A stretch of DNA of 64,000 nt, taken from assembly GCA_964478075.1 (NCBI GenBank), contig CAYZGO010000003.1:62001-126000 (forward strand). The letters run 5' to 3'. Positions 6,275 through 13,472 of this stretch are shown here, in pieces. The stretch is from DAOUEX01 sp034430235 (GTDB lineage Bacteria; Chloroflexota; Anaerolineae; UBA2200). The position numbers and the translations under genes are program-made. Under the pieces are notes generated by a model, which was not told the origin of the DNA, did no database searches, and saw nothing but the letters and a program-made list of their open reading frames with translations. Numbering within the stretch: position 1 is the first letter of the stretch; every line of letters begins with the position of its first letter.

Positions 6275-9181
6275 ATGCCCAAGGCCTGCATCATTGTCTC
6301 ACACACGCACTGGGATCGCGAATGGTATGAGCCATACCAACGCTTTCGCCTGCGCCTGGTCCGCTTGATGGACAAGCTACTGCACATCCTGGACAACGAC
6401 CCCGCATATTGCCATTTCATGCTGGACGGACAGACAATCATCCTGGAAGACTATTTGCAAATCCGGCCAGAGAAAGAAGGAGCCCTGCGGCGCTATGTGC
6501 AAGAGGGGCGTCTGCTGATAGGGCCTTGGCATGTCTTGCCTGACGAGTTCCTGGTCAGTGGTGAGGCGATTGTGCGCAACCTGTTGCTTGGCGAACGCAT
6601 AGCTCGCAGGTTTGGAGGCAGGATGTCGGTTGGCTATACCCCGGATCCCTTTGGGCACGTCTCACAACTGCCTCAGATTTTGCGCGGCTTCGGCATTGAC
6701 TGCGCAGTGCTGCGCCGTGGCCTGGATGACCAAGCGACGGAGTTGTTTTGGCAAGCGCCCGATGGCAGCACTGTCTTACTGTGTTACCTTCGCGATGGTT
6801 ACGACAACGCAGCCCACCTTCCCATGCACGATGAGCAGGCCTTTGCCAAGGAAATCGTGCGATTGCACAGCAGCCTGGCTCCTCATGCCACGACTGAATA
6901 CGTGTTGCTGATGAACGGTACCGATCACATGGAACCCTCAGCCGAATTGCCTCAAGCTTTGGCCGCAGCCAGGAGGCAGTTGCCAGATATCGACCTGCTG
7001 CATGGCACCTTGCCCATGTACATAGATGCTGTTAAGCAGAGGCTGCAGTTGGATCTCTACCAGGCACCCGAGACAGGGCCCAGGAAACTGCAAACCATCC
7101 AGGGCGAGCTGCGCTCCTCGAAACGACATCACTTGCTGCCCGGTGTGTTATCTACTCGTATGTGGATCAAGCAGCGCAACAATCGCATACAGAACCTGCT
7201 GGAGAAATGGGCTGAGCCATTTGCAGCGCTCGCCGCTATCGCGCGGGATAAGGGACAGGCCTTGAGCAGCCCTGACAGTCCCTATGCCTTGATCTGGCAG
7301 GCATGGAAGTACCTGCTGCAAAACCACCCTCACGATTCCATCTGCGGCTGTAGCGCAGACCAGACGCACCGTGAGATGGCCACGCGCTTTGACTGGGCGG
7401 AGCAGATCGCCGCAGAGTTGGCGCAGCAGAGCCTGGCATCACTCGCAAACCAAATAGACACTCGACAGCAGGGGCCACAGCAGTCAGCGACACGCATTCC
7501 CATAGTGGTGTTCAACCCGCTGGCCGTGACACGGACCGACCTCGTAACTGCCAGCGTTCAGGTACCTGGCAGCATGGAGGAGTTCACAGTGCTGGACGCA
7601 AAGGGCCGCGAGACTCCACACCAGGTCTTGACGCGCAAAGGTGCCGAGTTCGCTGCACTGCACCTCGACCGTGACCAGGTTCTAGGGTTGACGGCCATGG
7701 TGGACAGCATCGCCGCAATGGGCCTGGCTGTGCACGAAGTGCGTGTGAGCACCGAGGCAGAATGCGCCCACGTGGACGTGACCCTGATCGAACACAGCCA
7801 CACTGATCCCGCACTTGTAGCAAACGCACAACGACAGATGGAAACACTTCTGGAGAAGGGTACGGTGCAGAACTTCCACGTCCGTGTGCACCTGGCGACC
7901 ACAGTCAGATTCAACTTTGTGGCTGAGGGCGTCCCTGGCTGCGGCTACAAGACTTTCTTCCTGGGCGAGGGACAGGAGCAAGCGTGCGATACTCCCGCGA
8001 GCGCCAGCCTGCACATGGAGAATGAATCCCTGGCCGTGGACATCAACCCAGACGATGGAACGCTCACCTTCACTGACAAGTGTACCGCTACGACGTTCTC
8101 TGGCCTGCATCGCTTCGTAGACGGCGGAGACCGGGGAGACGAGTACAACCACTGCCCTCCAGAAGCTGACGTCGTCATCTCGGTACCCGTTTCGCCACCA
8201 GAGATCACCTGGCTCGAGCAAGGCCCGGTGCGCTGGACAATCCAGGTCAGGCAGAGCTACCACCTCCCGGCATCTCTGACCGAAGCGCGCTCAGAGCGCA
8301 GCCAGCAGACGGTCGAAGTGCCGATCACCAGCCGTATCAGCCTGTGCCGAGGCGTACCTCGACTCGACTTTCGCACAGAAATCGACAACCTGGCACGCGA
8401 CCATCGGCTACGCGTGCATTTCCCGACGCTCATCAACACGGATTACTCGAAGTCTGAGAGCACATTCGACGTGGTGCAACGCCCACTGGGGGTACCCGAG
8501 AGTACCGCTAATTGGATTGAGCAGCCAGTCCCCACTCACCCTCAGAAGACCTTTGTGGATGTGAGCGACGGCAAGATCGGCCTCATGCTCGTCAACCGCG
8601 GGCTGCCTGAATACGAAGTCTCCAAGTCTGTGGTTAGAGGCGAAGTGTTGCACGAGGACGACGGAAGTGTCACCATCGCCCTGACGCTCCTGCGCTGTGT
8701 GGGCTGGCTGTCCCGGGACGATTACCCTTGCCGGCGAGGACACGCGGGCCCTGCCTTGGAGACGCCAGAGGCGCAGTGCATGGGCCCCCATGTCTTCGAG
8801 TATTCGCTCGTGCCTCACGCTGGCACGTGGCAAGGCGTCTACCACGAGGCACATGCCTTCAACGCCCCTCTGTGGGCAGTGAGTAGTGGCCAACATGACG
8901 GCACAATGCCACTGGAACAGAGCCTGGTCAAGCTGCGGGGCAAAGGACTGGTATTGAGCGCCATCAAAGCCGCAGAAGCCAGCGATGGCCTGATCGTTCG
9001 TTTCTACAACATCGCTGCCGAGCCTGCCGTCGCCCGCCTGCAGACCCACGTGCCCGCCAAGTCAGCCGCGCTCGTCAATCTTGCCGAGCAGGAACTCCAG
9101 GAGTTGGAAGTTGATGATTCAGGACTGGTCACAGTCGAGACAAAGGGCAAGCAAATCGTCACAGTGAAACTAATGTTCTAA
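6275..9181 (+). CDS. Glycoside hydrolase family 38 alpha-mannosidase
   Basis: This 968-residue cytosolic enzyme hydrolyses alpha-mannosides or mannosylglycerate-type substrates. No signal peptide is seen. The GH38 N-terminal barrel shows HTHWDREWY at residues 10-18 (zinc ligands) and YTPDPFGHVSQLPQIL at about 121-136, where Asp124 is the expected nucleophile. The helical middle domain includes a conserved zinc-site region (QNHPHDSICGCSADQTH), and the rest is the beta-sandwich C-terminal part. Length is near that of bacterial MngB-type enzymes. It is transcribed alone, preceded by AGGAGGA. Substrate cannot be told from sequence: GH38 includes mannosidases acting on glycans and MngB acting on 2-O-(6-phospho)-mannosylglycerate. 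No PTS gene lies nearby, which argues mildly against MngB. Confidence 0.93.
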   Translation: MPKACIIVSHTHWDREWYEPYQRFRLRLVRLMDKLLHILDNDPAYCHFMLDGQTIILEDYLQIRPEKEGALRRYVQEGRLLIGPWHVLPDEFLVSGEAIVRNLLLGERIARRFGGRMSVGYTPDPFGHVSQLPQILRGFGIDCAVLRRGLDDQATELFWQAPDGSTVLLCYLRDGYDNAAHLPMHDEQAFAKEIVRLHSSLAPHATTEYVLLMNGTDHMEPSAELPQALAAARRQLPDIDLLHGTLPMYIDAVKQRLQLDLYQAPETGPRKLQTIQGELRSSKRHHLLPGVLSTRMWIKQRNNRIQNLLEKWAEPFAALAAIARDKGQALSSPDSPYALIWQAWKYLLQNHPHDSICGCSADQTHREMATRFDWAEQIAAELAQQSLASLANQIDTRQQGPQQSATRIPIVVFNPLAVTRTDLVTASVQVPGSMEEFTVLDAKGRETPHQVLTRKGAEFAALHLDRDQVLGLTAMVDSIAAMGLAVHEVRVSTEAECAHVDVTLIEHSHTDPALVANAQRQMETLLEKGTVQNFHVRVHLATTVRFNFVAEGVPGCGYKTFFLGEGQEQACDTPASASLHMENESLAVDINPDDGTLTFTDKCTATTFSGLHRFVDGGDRGDEYNHCPPEADVVISVPVSPPEITWLEQGPVRWTIQVRQSYHLPASLTEARSERSQQTVEVPITSRISLCRGVPRLDFRTEIDNLARDHRLRVHFPTLINTDYSKSESTFDVVQRPLGVPESTANWIEQPVPTHPQKTFVDVSDGKIGLMLVNRGLPEYEVSKSVVRGEVLHEDDGSVTIALTLLRCVGWLSRDDYPCRRGHAGPALETPEAQCMGPHVFEYSLVPHAGTWQGVYHEAHAFNAPLWAVSSGQHDGTMPLEQSLVKLRGKGLVLSAIKAAEASDGLIVRFYNIAAEPAVARLQTHVPAKSAALVNLAEQELQELEVDDSGLVTVETKGKQIVTVKLMF

Positions 9182-9184
9182 GAA

Positions 9185-9267
9185 TCTACCCCAAAAGTCA
9201 GCAGAGACGGCTCCCACGCCGTCGGGATAGCCGGGCGTGGGAGCCCGGCCTGCTATTCTGGGGTAGA
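9185..9267. mobile_element. 83-bp MITE-like foldback element, copy A
   Basis: The ends are inverted repeats: TCTACCCCAAAAGTCAGCAG on the left, and on the right a sequence whose reverse complement begins TCTACCCCAGAATAGCAG. The centre holds two CCCACGCC/GGCGTGGG arms. The reverse complement aligns over its whole length with the element at 13053-13136, so the two are one family inserted in opposite orientation. It lies in the gap between the mannosidase and helicase genes and may also act as a hairpin in the transcript. Confidence 0.7.
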
Positions 9268-9302
9268 CTCAAGGCGGTACCCACAAACTGAAAGCAGACA
9301 GC

Positions 9303-11600
9303 ATGACCCTAGCCGAGTTCGTCAAATACCTCAAAGGCAAACGCGACTATCGCCAACAGATCGTGCATGTCGAGCATATCTCGGCCAGACCTGCCCGCTA
9401 CGCCAGACTAAAACGGCGCCTGCCAGCAGCGTTGCAGCAGGCTGTAGACAAGGTTGGAGCAGACAGGCTGTACGTACACCAGGCACAGGCCATCAACGCC
9501 ATCCGCGATGGACACCACGTGATAGTGGCTACGTCCACAGCCAGTGGCAAAACCCTGGTCTACAACGTGCCAGTGCTAGAGTCTGTCATGGCCGATGCGC
9601 GGTCGCGCGCCTTGTACCTCTTTCCGACGAAAGCATTGGCTCAGGATCAGCTCCGCTCGCTGCGGCAGTTGACCACACACGTGTTGCAACAGCTGCGTTT
9701 CGGGACGTATGACGGGGACACACCACGGGGAACTCGAAGGCGGCTACGCCACTCAGCATCCATCATACTGACCAACCCGGACATGCTGCACGTAGGCATC
9801 CTTCCCAACCACTCCCTGTGGTCCAACTTTCTGGCTAACCTGAAGTACGTCGTCATTGACGAAGCTCACGTCTACCGGGGTATCTTTGGCTCACAAGTGG
9901 CCTGCGTATTGCGGCGTTTGCTCCGCCTCTGCCGCTTCTACGGCGCTGACCCGCAGTTCATCTGTTGTTCAGCTACCATCGCTAATCCCGCTGAACACGC
10001 CAGGCGGCTCACCAGCGTGCCTGTAGCGGTGATCAGTGAGGACGGCTCTCCGCAGGCAGCAAGAGAGTTCGTGCTCTGGAATCCCCCGTTTGTAGATGTC
10101 GCACGCACCGCCCGGCGCAGCGCCAACGTCGAGGCCACGGCGCTCTTCGTGGAAATGGTCCGCCACCAAATCCGCAACATCACTTTCACCAAGGCGCGTA
10201 AAGTAGCCGAACTCATCCTGCTCTATGCTCGAAACATCCTGACCAAAGACTCGCCAGAGCTTGTGCCTCTGATCAAGTCCTATCGCGCCGGCTACCGCCC
10301 GGAGCAGCGCCGCGAAATCGAACGGGGCCTGTTCTCAGGACAACTGTTAGGTGTGACTGCCACTAGTGCTTTGGAACTCGGCGTAGACGTGGGGCACCTG
10401 GATGCCACAATGCTGGTAGGCTACCCCGGGACCATAGCCAGCACCTGGCAGCAGGCAGGCCGCGCCGGTCGAGGTGTGCGCGAGGCCCTGAACGTCCTCA
10501 TCGGTCTGGACAATCCCCTGGATCAATACTTTATGCGGCACCCAGAAGCGCTGTTTGGTAGCAGCCCGGAAAATGCCCTTATCGCCCCAGACAATGTGCA
10601 CATCCTGGCAAAGCACTTGCCCTGCGCCGCCTACGAAAAGCCCCTGACGAATGAGGATGAGGATCTATTCGGCCCGGGATTCGTTGATGCCATGGTGCAA
10701 TTGGAGCGGCGTCTTACCCTCGAGTACCGCAACGACCGCTGGTTCTTCCGTGGCATGGATTACCCCGCCGCACAGGTCAGCCTGCGTTCCGTCTCCGCAG
10801 AAAAGTTCGTCATCTTGGATGAATCGCAAAACTATCGCATGCTGGAAGAACTGGAAGGGACGACGGCTTTCGTACGTGTCTATCCGGGGGCCATTTATCT
10901 GCACCAGGGCGAGTCATACCTCATTACGCACCTGGATCTCGACATGGGTGTTGCCTATGCTTCGCCGGCGGACGTCAACTATTACACCGAACCGCGCGAA
11001 GTGAACAGTGTGAACATCGTGCAAACTTGGCAAAAGAAGAGGATGCCGGTCAGCAACGCCTATTTCGGTGAACTATGCGTCACTCAACAAGTGATCGGCT
11101 ATAGACGACTGCAGCAGTTCAGTGACACCGTGCTTTCAAAGGAGCCCCTGGACATGCCAGCGCAATCATTCACCACGATAGGGCTGTGGTTCGACGTACC
11201 GCCCGACGTCGTGCACATGGTAGGAAGGAGAGGACTGGACTTGGCAGGTGGTCTTCATGCCATTGAACACGCAGCTATTGGCATCCTGCCCCTCTTCGCC
11301 ATGTGTGACCGGCTGGACATCGGCGGTCTTTCCACGCCACTGCATCCAGACACTGGCCACGCCCAGATCTTTATCTACGATGCGCTGCCGGGCGGTGTGG
11401 GCATCGCCGAGAAAGGCTTTGAGCTTCTCCTGGAACTATGGAAAGCGACTTTGTCTGCCATCAGCGAGTGCCCATGCCAGTCTGGATGCCCGAGCTGCAT
11501 CCAGTCCCCCAAGTGCGGCAACAACAACGAGCCGCTGGACAAGCGCGCCGCTATCGTAATCCTGCAGTTGCTGCTGGAGCATAAAGGCGCGTCGTGTTGA
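9303..11600 (+). CDS. MrfA/YprA-like superfamily 2 DEAH helicase with C-terminal cysteine cluster
   Basis: This 765-residue ATP-dependent DNA helicase belongs to the DUF1998/MrfA group, known for repair of mitomycin-type damage with the exonuclease MrfB. Motifs run in order: Q-motif region VHQAQAIN (about 58-65), Walker A TASGKT (79-84), DEAH (186-189), CSATI (about 222-226), then ATSALELGVDVG and QQAGRAGRG of the second RecA lobe. The C-terminus (from 723) carries the zinc-binding cysteines in CPCQSGCPSC and PKCGNNN. No MrfB-like nuclease is adjacent. The start ATG lacks a strong ribosome site. A MITE-like hairpin precedes the gene, and the csoR operon converges from the other side. Confidence 0.92.
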   Translation: MTLAEFVKYLKGKRDYRQQIVHVEHISARPARYARLKRRLPAALQQAVDKVGADRLYVHQAQAINAIRDGHHVIVATSTASGKTLVYNVPVLESVMADARSRALYLFPTKALAQDQLRSLRQLTTHVLQQLRFGTYDGDTPRGTRRRLRHSASIILTNPDMLHVGILPNHSLWSNFLANLKYVVIDEAHVYRGIFGSQVACVLRRLLRLCRFYGADPQFICCSATIANPAEHARRLTSVPVAVISEDGSPQAAREFVLWNPPFVDVARTARRSANVEATALFVEMVRHQIRNITFTKARKVAELILLYARNILTKDSPELVPLIKSYRAGYRPEQRREIERGLFSGQLLGVTATSALELGVDVGHLDATMLVGYPGTIASTWQQAGRAGRGVREALNVLIGLDNPLDQYFMRHPEALFGSSPENALIAPDNVHILAKHLPCAAYEKPLTNEDEDLFGPGFVDAMVQLERRLTLEYRNDRWFFRGMDYPAAQVSLRSVSAEKFVILDESQNYRMLEELEGTTAFVRVYPGAIYLHQGESYLITHLDLDMGVAYASPADVNYYTEPREVNSVNIVQTWQKKRMPVSNAYFGELCVTQQVIGYRRLQQFSDTVLSKEPLDMPAQSFTTIGLWFDVPPDVVHMVGRRGLDLAGGLHAIEHAAIGILPLFAMCDRLDIGGLSTPLHPDTGHAQIFIYDALPGGVGIAEKGFELLLELWKATLSAISECPCQSGCPSCIQSPKCGNNNEPLDKRAAIVILQLLLEHKGASC

Positions 11601-11651
11601 CAAGCTGCTCAGAAACACAACCCTGGCTTCTGTGAGAAACCGGGTCTGCCG

Positions 11652-11930
11652 TCACGACAATCTGAGCATCAATTCGATCAGATCCTCGAGCGGCTCCTCT
11701 GCAGAATGGTCTCCCGCCGCATGGGCCCAGCACTCCCGCGCATAGTGTTTAAGCAGAAGAAGACTGGCGCTGTAGGTAGCAGCGCGGATCGAAGCGAGTT
11801 GGCTGATGATCTCGGCGCAATCTCGTCGCTCTTCAACCATGCGCTGCACGCCACGCGCCTGTCCTTCTATGCGGCGCAGACGGGAAAGCATTTCCTGCCG
11901 CACTTTTTCGGGAGCAGACACTCGCTCCAC
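11652..11930 (-). CDS. CsoR/CstR-type (DUF156) metal- or persulfide-sensing repressor
   Basis: This 92-residue all-helical repressor is last in the thioredoxin-fmdB operon. The GTG at 11930 is chosen because AGGAGGT lies six bases upstream. The family core is clear: RLRRIEGQARGVQRMVEE, then RRDCAEIISQLASIRAAT. Cys38 is present, and a second Cys at position 67 sits exactly 29 residues later, the Cys-Cys spacing of CsoR and CstR. The copper-ligand His expected at +25 is a Tyr, while a His occurs one residue earlier (62). The sensor could therefore be copper-responsive with a shifted ligand, or a persulfide sensor like CstR, which needs only the two cysteines. A matching operator stands at the operon promoter, indicating autoregulation. 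Confidence 0.88.
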   Translation of the reverse strand: MERVSAPEKVRQEMLSRLRRIEGQARGVQRMVEERRDCAEIISQLASIRAATYSASLLLLKHYARECWAHAAGDHSAEEPLEDLIELMLRLS

Positions 11931-11973
11931 GATAATACCTCCTGAGAGCCCACGGCCCTCACCTACGGATGCT

Positions 11974-12177
11974 TCAACCACTCGTCGGTGCGCATGAACC
12001 CCGGTTGGCAAGGGTGGCTCCTCCTCCGGAGCTACTCGTGCCAAAGAGCGAGATAGCTTTCTCCACACAGGAACTGCCACATCGTGGACAACGAATCTCC
12101 TGTACAGACGACATAGAACGGATTAACTTTTCGAACTTTGCACCACATTCACAGCAGTGATACTCATAGATCGGCAT
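11974..12177 (-). CDS. FmdB-family zinc ribbon protein
   Basis: This 67-residue small protein begins MPIYEYHCCECG and has a second pair CPRCG about 20 residues later, the two zinc knuckles of the FmdB/CxxC regulatory family. The C-terminal tail is Gly/Ser rich. The start ATG has GGAG six bases upstream. It lies between thioredoxin and the CsoR-type repressor in one leftward operon. Function of the family is poorly defined; it was first noted as a regulator of formamidase expression. Confidence 0.85.
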   Translation of the reverse strand: MPIYEYHCCECGAKFEKLIRSMSSVQEIRCPRCGSSCVEKAISLFGTSSSGGGATLANRGSCAPTSG

Positions 12178-12274
12178 TTACTGCTCCATGACTACGAACG
12201 TGTCAGGCTCGCGACATGCTTACACACGCATTTCGAGAGCGAATGCTAGTAACCTGCCAGGCTTCCTTGCGACT

Positions 12275-12613
12275 CTAGGCAGCAGATTTGAGTATGGCCT
12301 CCAGGCTCTCCACAAGAGCCTTCTTCGGGCGCACGCCAACCATGCGCTCGACTTCCTGACCGTCTTTGAAGATGATCATCGTCGGGATGCCCATAATACG
12401 ATATCTGGCAGGTGTCTCGCCATTCTCATCCGCGTTCAACTTGGCCACTACCATACGCCCGTCATACTCGGCAGCCAGCTCCTTAATGATGGGAGCGACC
12501 ATAAGGCAAGGGCGACACCAGGGAGCCCAAAAATCAACAACAACGGGCAAATCAGACTCGAGTACTTCCTTCCGAAACGTTGCGTCGGTGACGTGCAGTG
12601 GTTCTTGACTCAT
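12275..12613 (-). CDS. trxA: Thioredoxin with WCRPC active site
   Basis: This 112-residue cytosolic thiol-disulfide reductant has the fold landmarks VVVDFWAPWCRPC (redox pair Cys33/Cys36) and the cis-proline loop GIPTMIIFKDG. The usual WCGPC is changed to WCRPC, which is seen in some bacterial thioredoxins and may shift the redox potential. The ATG overlaps the stop codon of a 52-codon upstream frame (ATGA), with GGAGAG before it. It heads the operon with fmdB and a CsoR/CstR-type repressor under a CsoR-type operator, so its expression probably answers to copper or reactive sulfur. The symbol is by family only; other thioredoxins may exist elsewhere in the genome. Confidence 0.93.
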   Translation of the reverse strand: MSQEPLHVTDATFRKEVLESDLPVVVDFWAPWCRPCLMVAPIIKELAAEYDGRMVVAKLNADENGETPARYRIMGIPTMIIFKDGQEVERMVGVRPKKALVESLEAILKSAA

Positions 12614-12768
12614 CTCTCTCCTCTTTTGACTTGTTCAATCCAGACCCCGAGCCTATCCGAAAACGAGCGGGCTCCTTGGATGGATTCATAGTGATTGAAT
12701 CGGAGTGCACCAAACGGCCAGGAAACCACAGCTGCATCCGAGCCTTGACACTTTGTACAAGCACACAT
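12610..12768 (-). CDS. Possible 52-residue cysteine-containing leader protein
   Basis: A frame opens at ATG 12768 with GGAGG four bases upstream and begins MCACTKCQGS, a CxCxxC cluster that could bind metal. Its stop overlaps the thioredoxin start (ATGA), the classic sign of coupled translation. It lies fully inside the transcript from the CsoR-regulated promoter. Against it: part of the frame includes GAGCCTATCCGAAAAC (12649-12664), which matches the end of the MITE-like element at 13053, so the coding may be accidental. Confidence 0.35.
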   Translation of the reverse strand: MCACTKCQGSDAAVVSWPFGALRFNHYESIQGARSFSDRLGVWIEQVKRGER

Positions 12769-12803
12769 GCCCTCCGCGTGCCTCACTGTCGGAGGGAACT
12801 TAG

Positions 12804-12822
12804 TATACCCCCCTAGGGTATA
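12804..12822. promoter_or_regulatory. CsoR-type operator
   Basis: A perfect inverted repeat TATACCC-CCCTA-GGGTATA matches the C/G-tract operators known for CsoR and CstR repressors. It begins at the last base of the -10 box of the leftward promoter and covers the predicted transcription start. Binding here would block the promoter. Confidence 0.8.
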
Positions 12823-12850
12823 TTCTAACACAAAAGCGCTGTCTTGTCAA
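12822..12850 (-). promoter_or_regulatory. Sigma70-type promoter of the thioredoxin-fmdB-csoR operon
   Basis: On the minus strand TTGACA (12850-12845) and TAGAAT (12827-12822) are separated by 17 bp. Transcription would start near 12815, inside the operator, giving a leader of about 200 bases before the thioredoxin ATG. Confidence 0.85.
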
Positions 12851-13052
12851 GAAAGCCACACAGTGCTTATGTCCAGCCCCTTATGCTGCCAACAATGCGG
12901 CGCGTCGCCGAGACCCCAGCCCGTTCATAGCCCCGCACCATCAATACAGAGCAGGGAGCCCGGTCGGCATCAGCATCAGGAATTGCATCCACCCGCAAAC
13001 TCTGAATAGCCCATTCATTGGAAGCGCCTATGACTACCGGGGCGCACTTAGA
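12851..13052. other. Intergenic stretch without a recognisable gene
   Basis: No family-like reading frame, strong promoter or RNA was recognised between the operon promoter and the MITE-like element. Confidence 0.5.
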
Positions 13053-13136
13053 GCCTATCCGAAAACAGCGGGCCGGGTTCCCACGCCCGGCTATCCAGCA
13101 GCGTGGGAGCTGCTTCTGCTGCCTTTCTGGATAGGC
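13053..13136. mobile_element. 84-bp MITE-like foldback element, copy B
   Basis: The terminal inverted repeats are GCCTATCCGAAAACAGC on the left and, read from the other strand, GCCTATCCAGAAAGGCAGC on the right. The centre GTTCCCACGCCCGGCTATCC and GCGTGGGAGC are shared with copy A (9185-9267) in reverse complement. A lone left end also occurs at 12649-12664. Confidence 0.75.
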
Positions 13137-13230
13137 ACTTAGTTGTCGATTGAAGTCGCTCCTGCAAACCATCAATTCAAGCTTGACGGAGCACTTGGGG
13201 ACACAGGATGCATTCCGCTGGCCTGCAGGC

Positions 13231-13260
13231 AAAAAGCCACTTCCATCTGATGGAAGTAGC
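13231..13260 (-). terminator. Rho-independent terminator, probably of the original tRNA-Asn
   Basis: The palindrome ACTTCCATCTGATGGAAGT (13239-13257) is followed on the minus strand by GGCTTTTTGCC. It lies just beyond the 3' end of the truncated tRNA-Asn copy, as expected if this was the native downstream flank before island insertion. Confidence 0.65.
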
Positions 13261-13268
13261 TCTTCTGG

Positions 13269-13318
13269 CTCCTCGGGCAGGACTCGAACCTACAACCCGC
13301 CGGTTAACAGCCGGCTGC
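13269..13318 (-). pseudogene. Truncated tRNA-Asn: 3' half duplicated as left attachment site
   Basis: These 50 bases match the 3' part of the intact tRNA-Asn (21370-21419) at 48 positions: anticodon arm with GTT, variable loop, T-arm and acceptor 3' strand. The two differences pair with each other in the anticodon stem (G-C in place of A-T), so both copies fold. The acceptor 5' strand and D-arm are missing. The same orientation and shared 3' boundary identify it as the displaced tRNA end left by site-specific integration. Confidence 0.8.
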
Positions 13319-13472
13319 GCTTGTAAGCGAGTACCGGCCGCGAACCTCCCAGAGATAGATGCAGCACTGTCTCCATGGCCGCGCGAGTGTCGAAGCAACC
13401 ATTCTAACGGCAAGTAAACCAGATGCCTGGGGACCACATCTTGGTGAGGGGAAATCCAGCTTCTCGCTGAAG

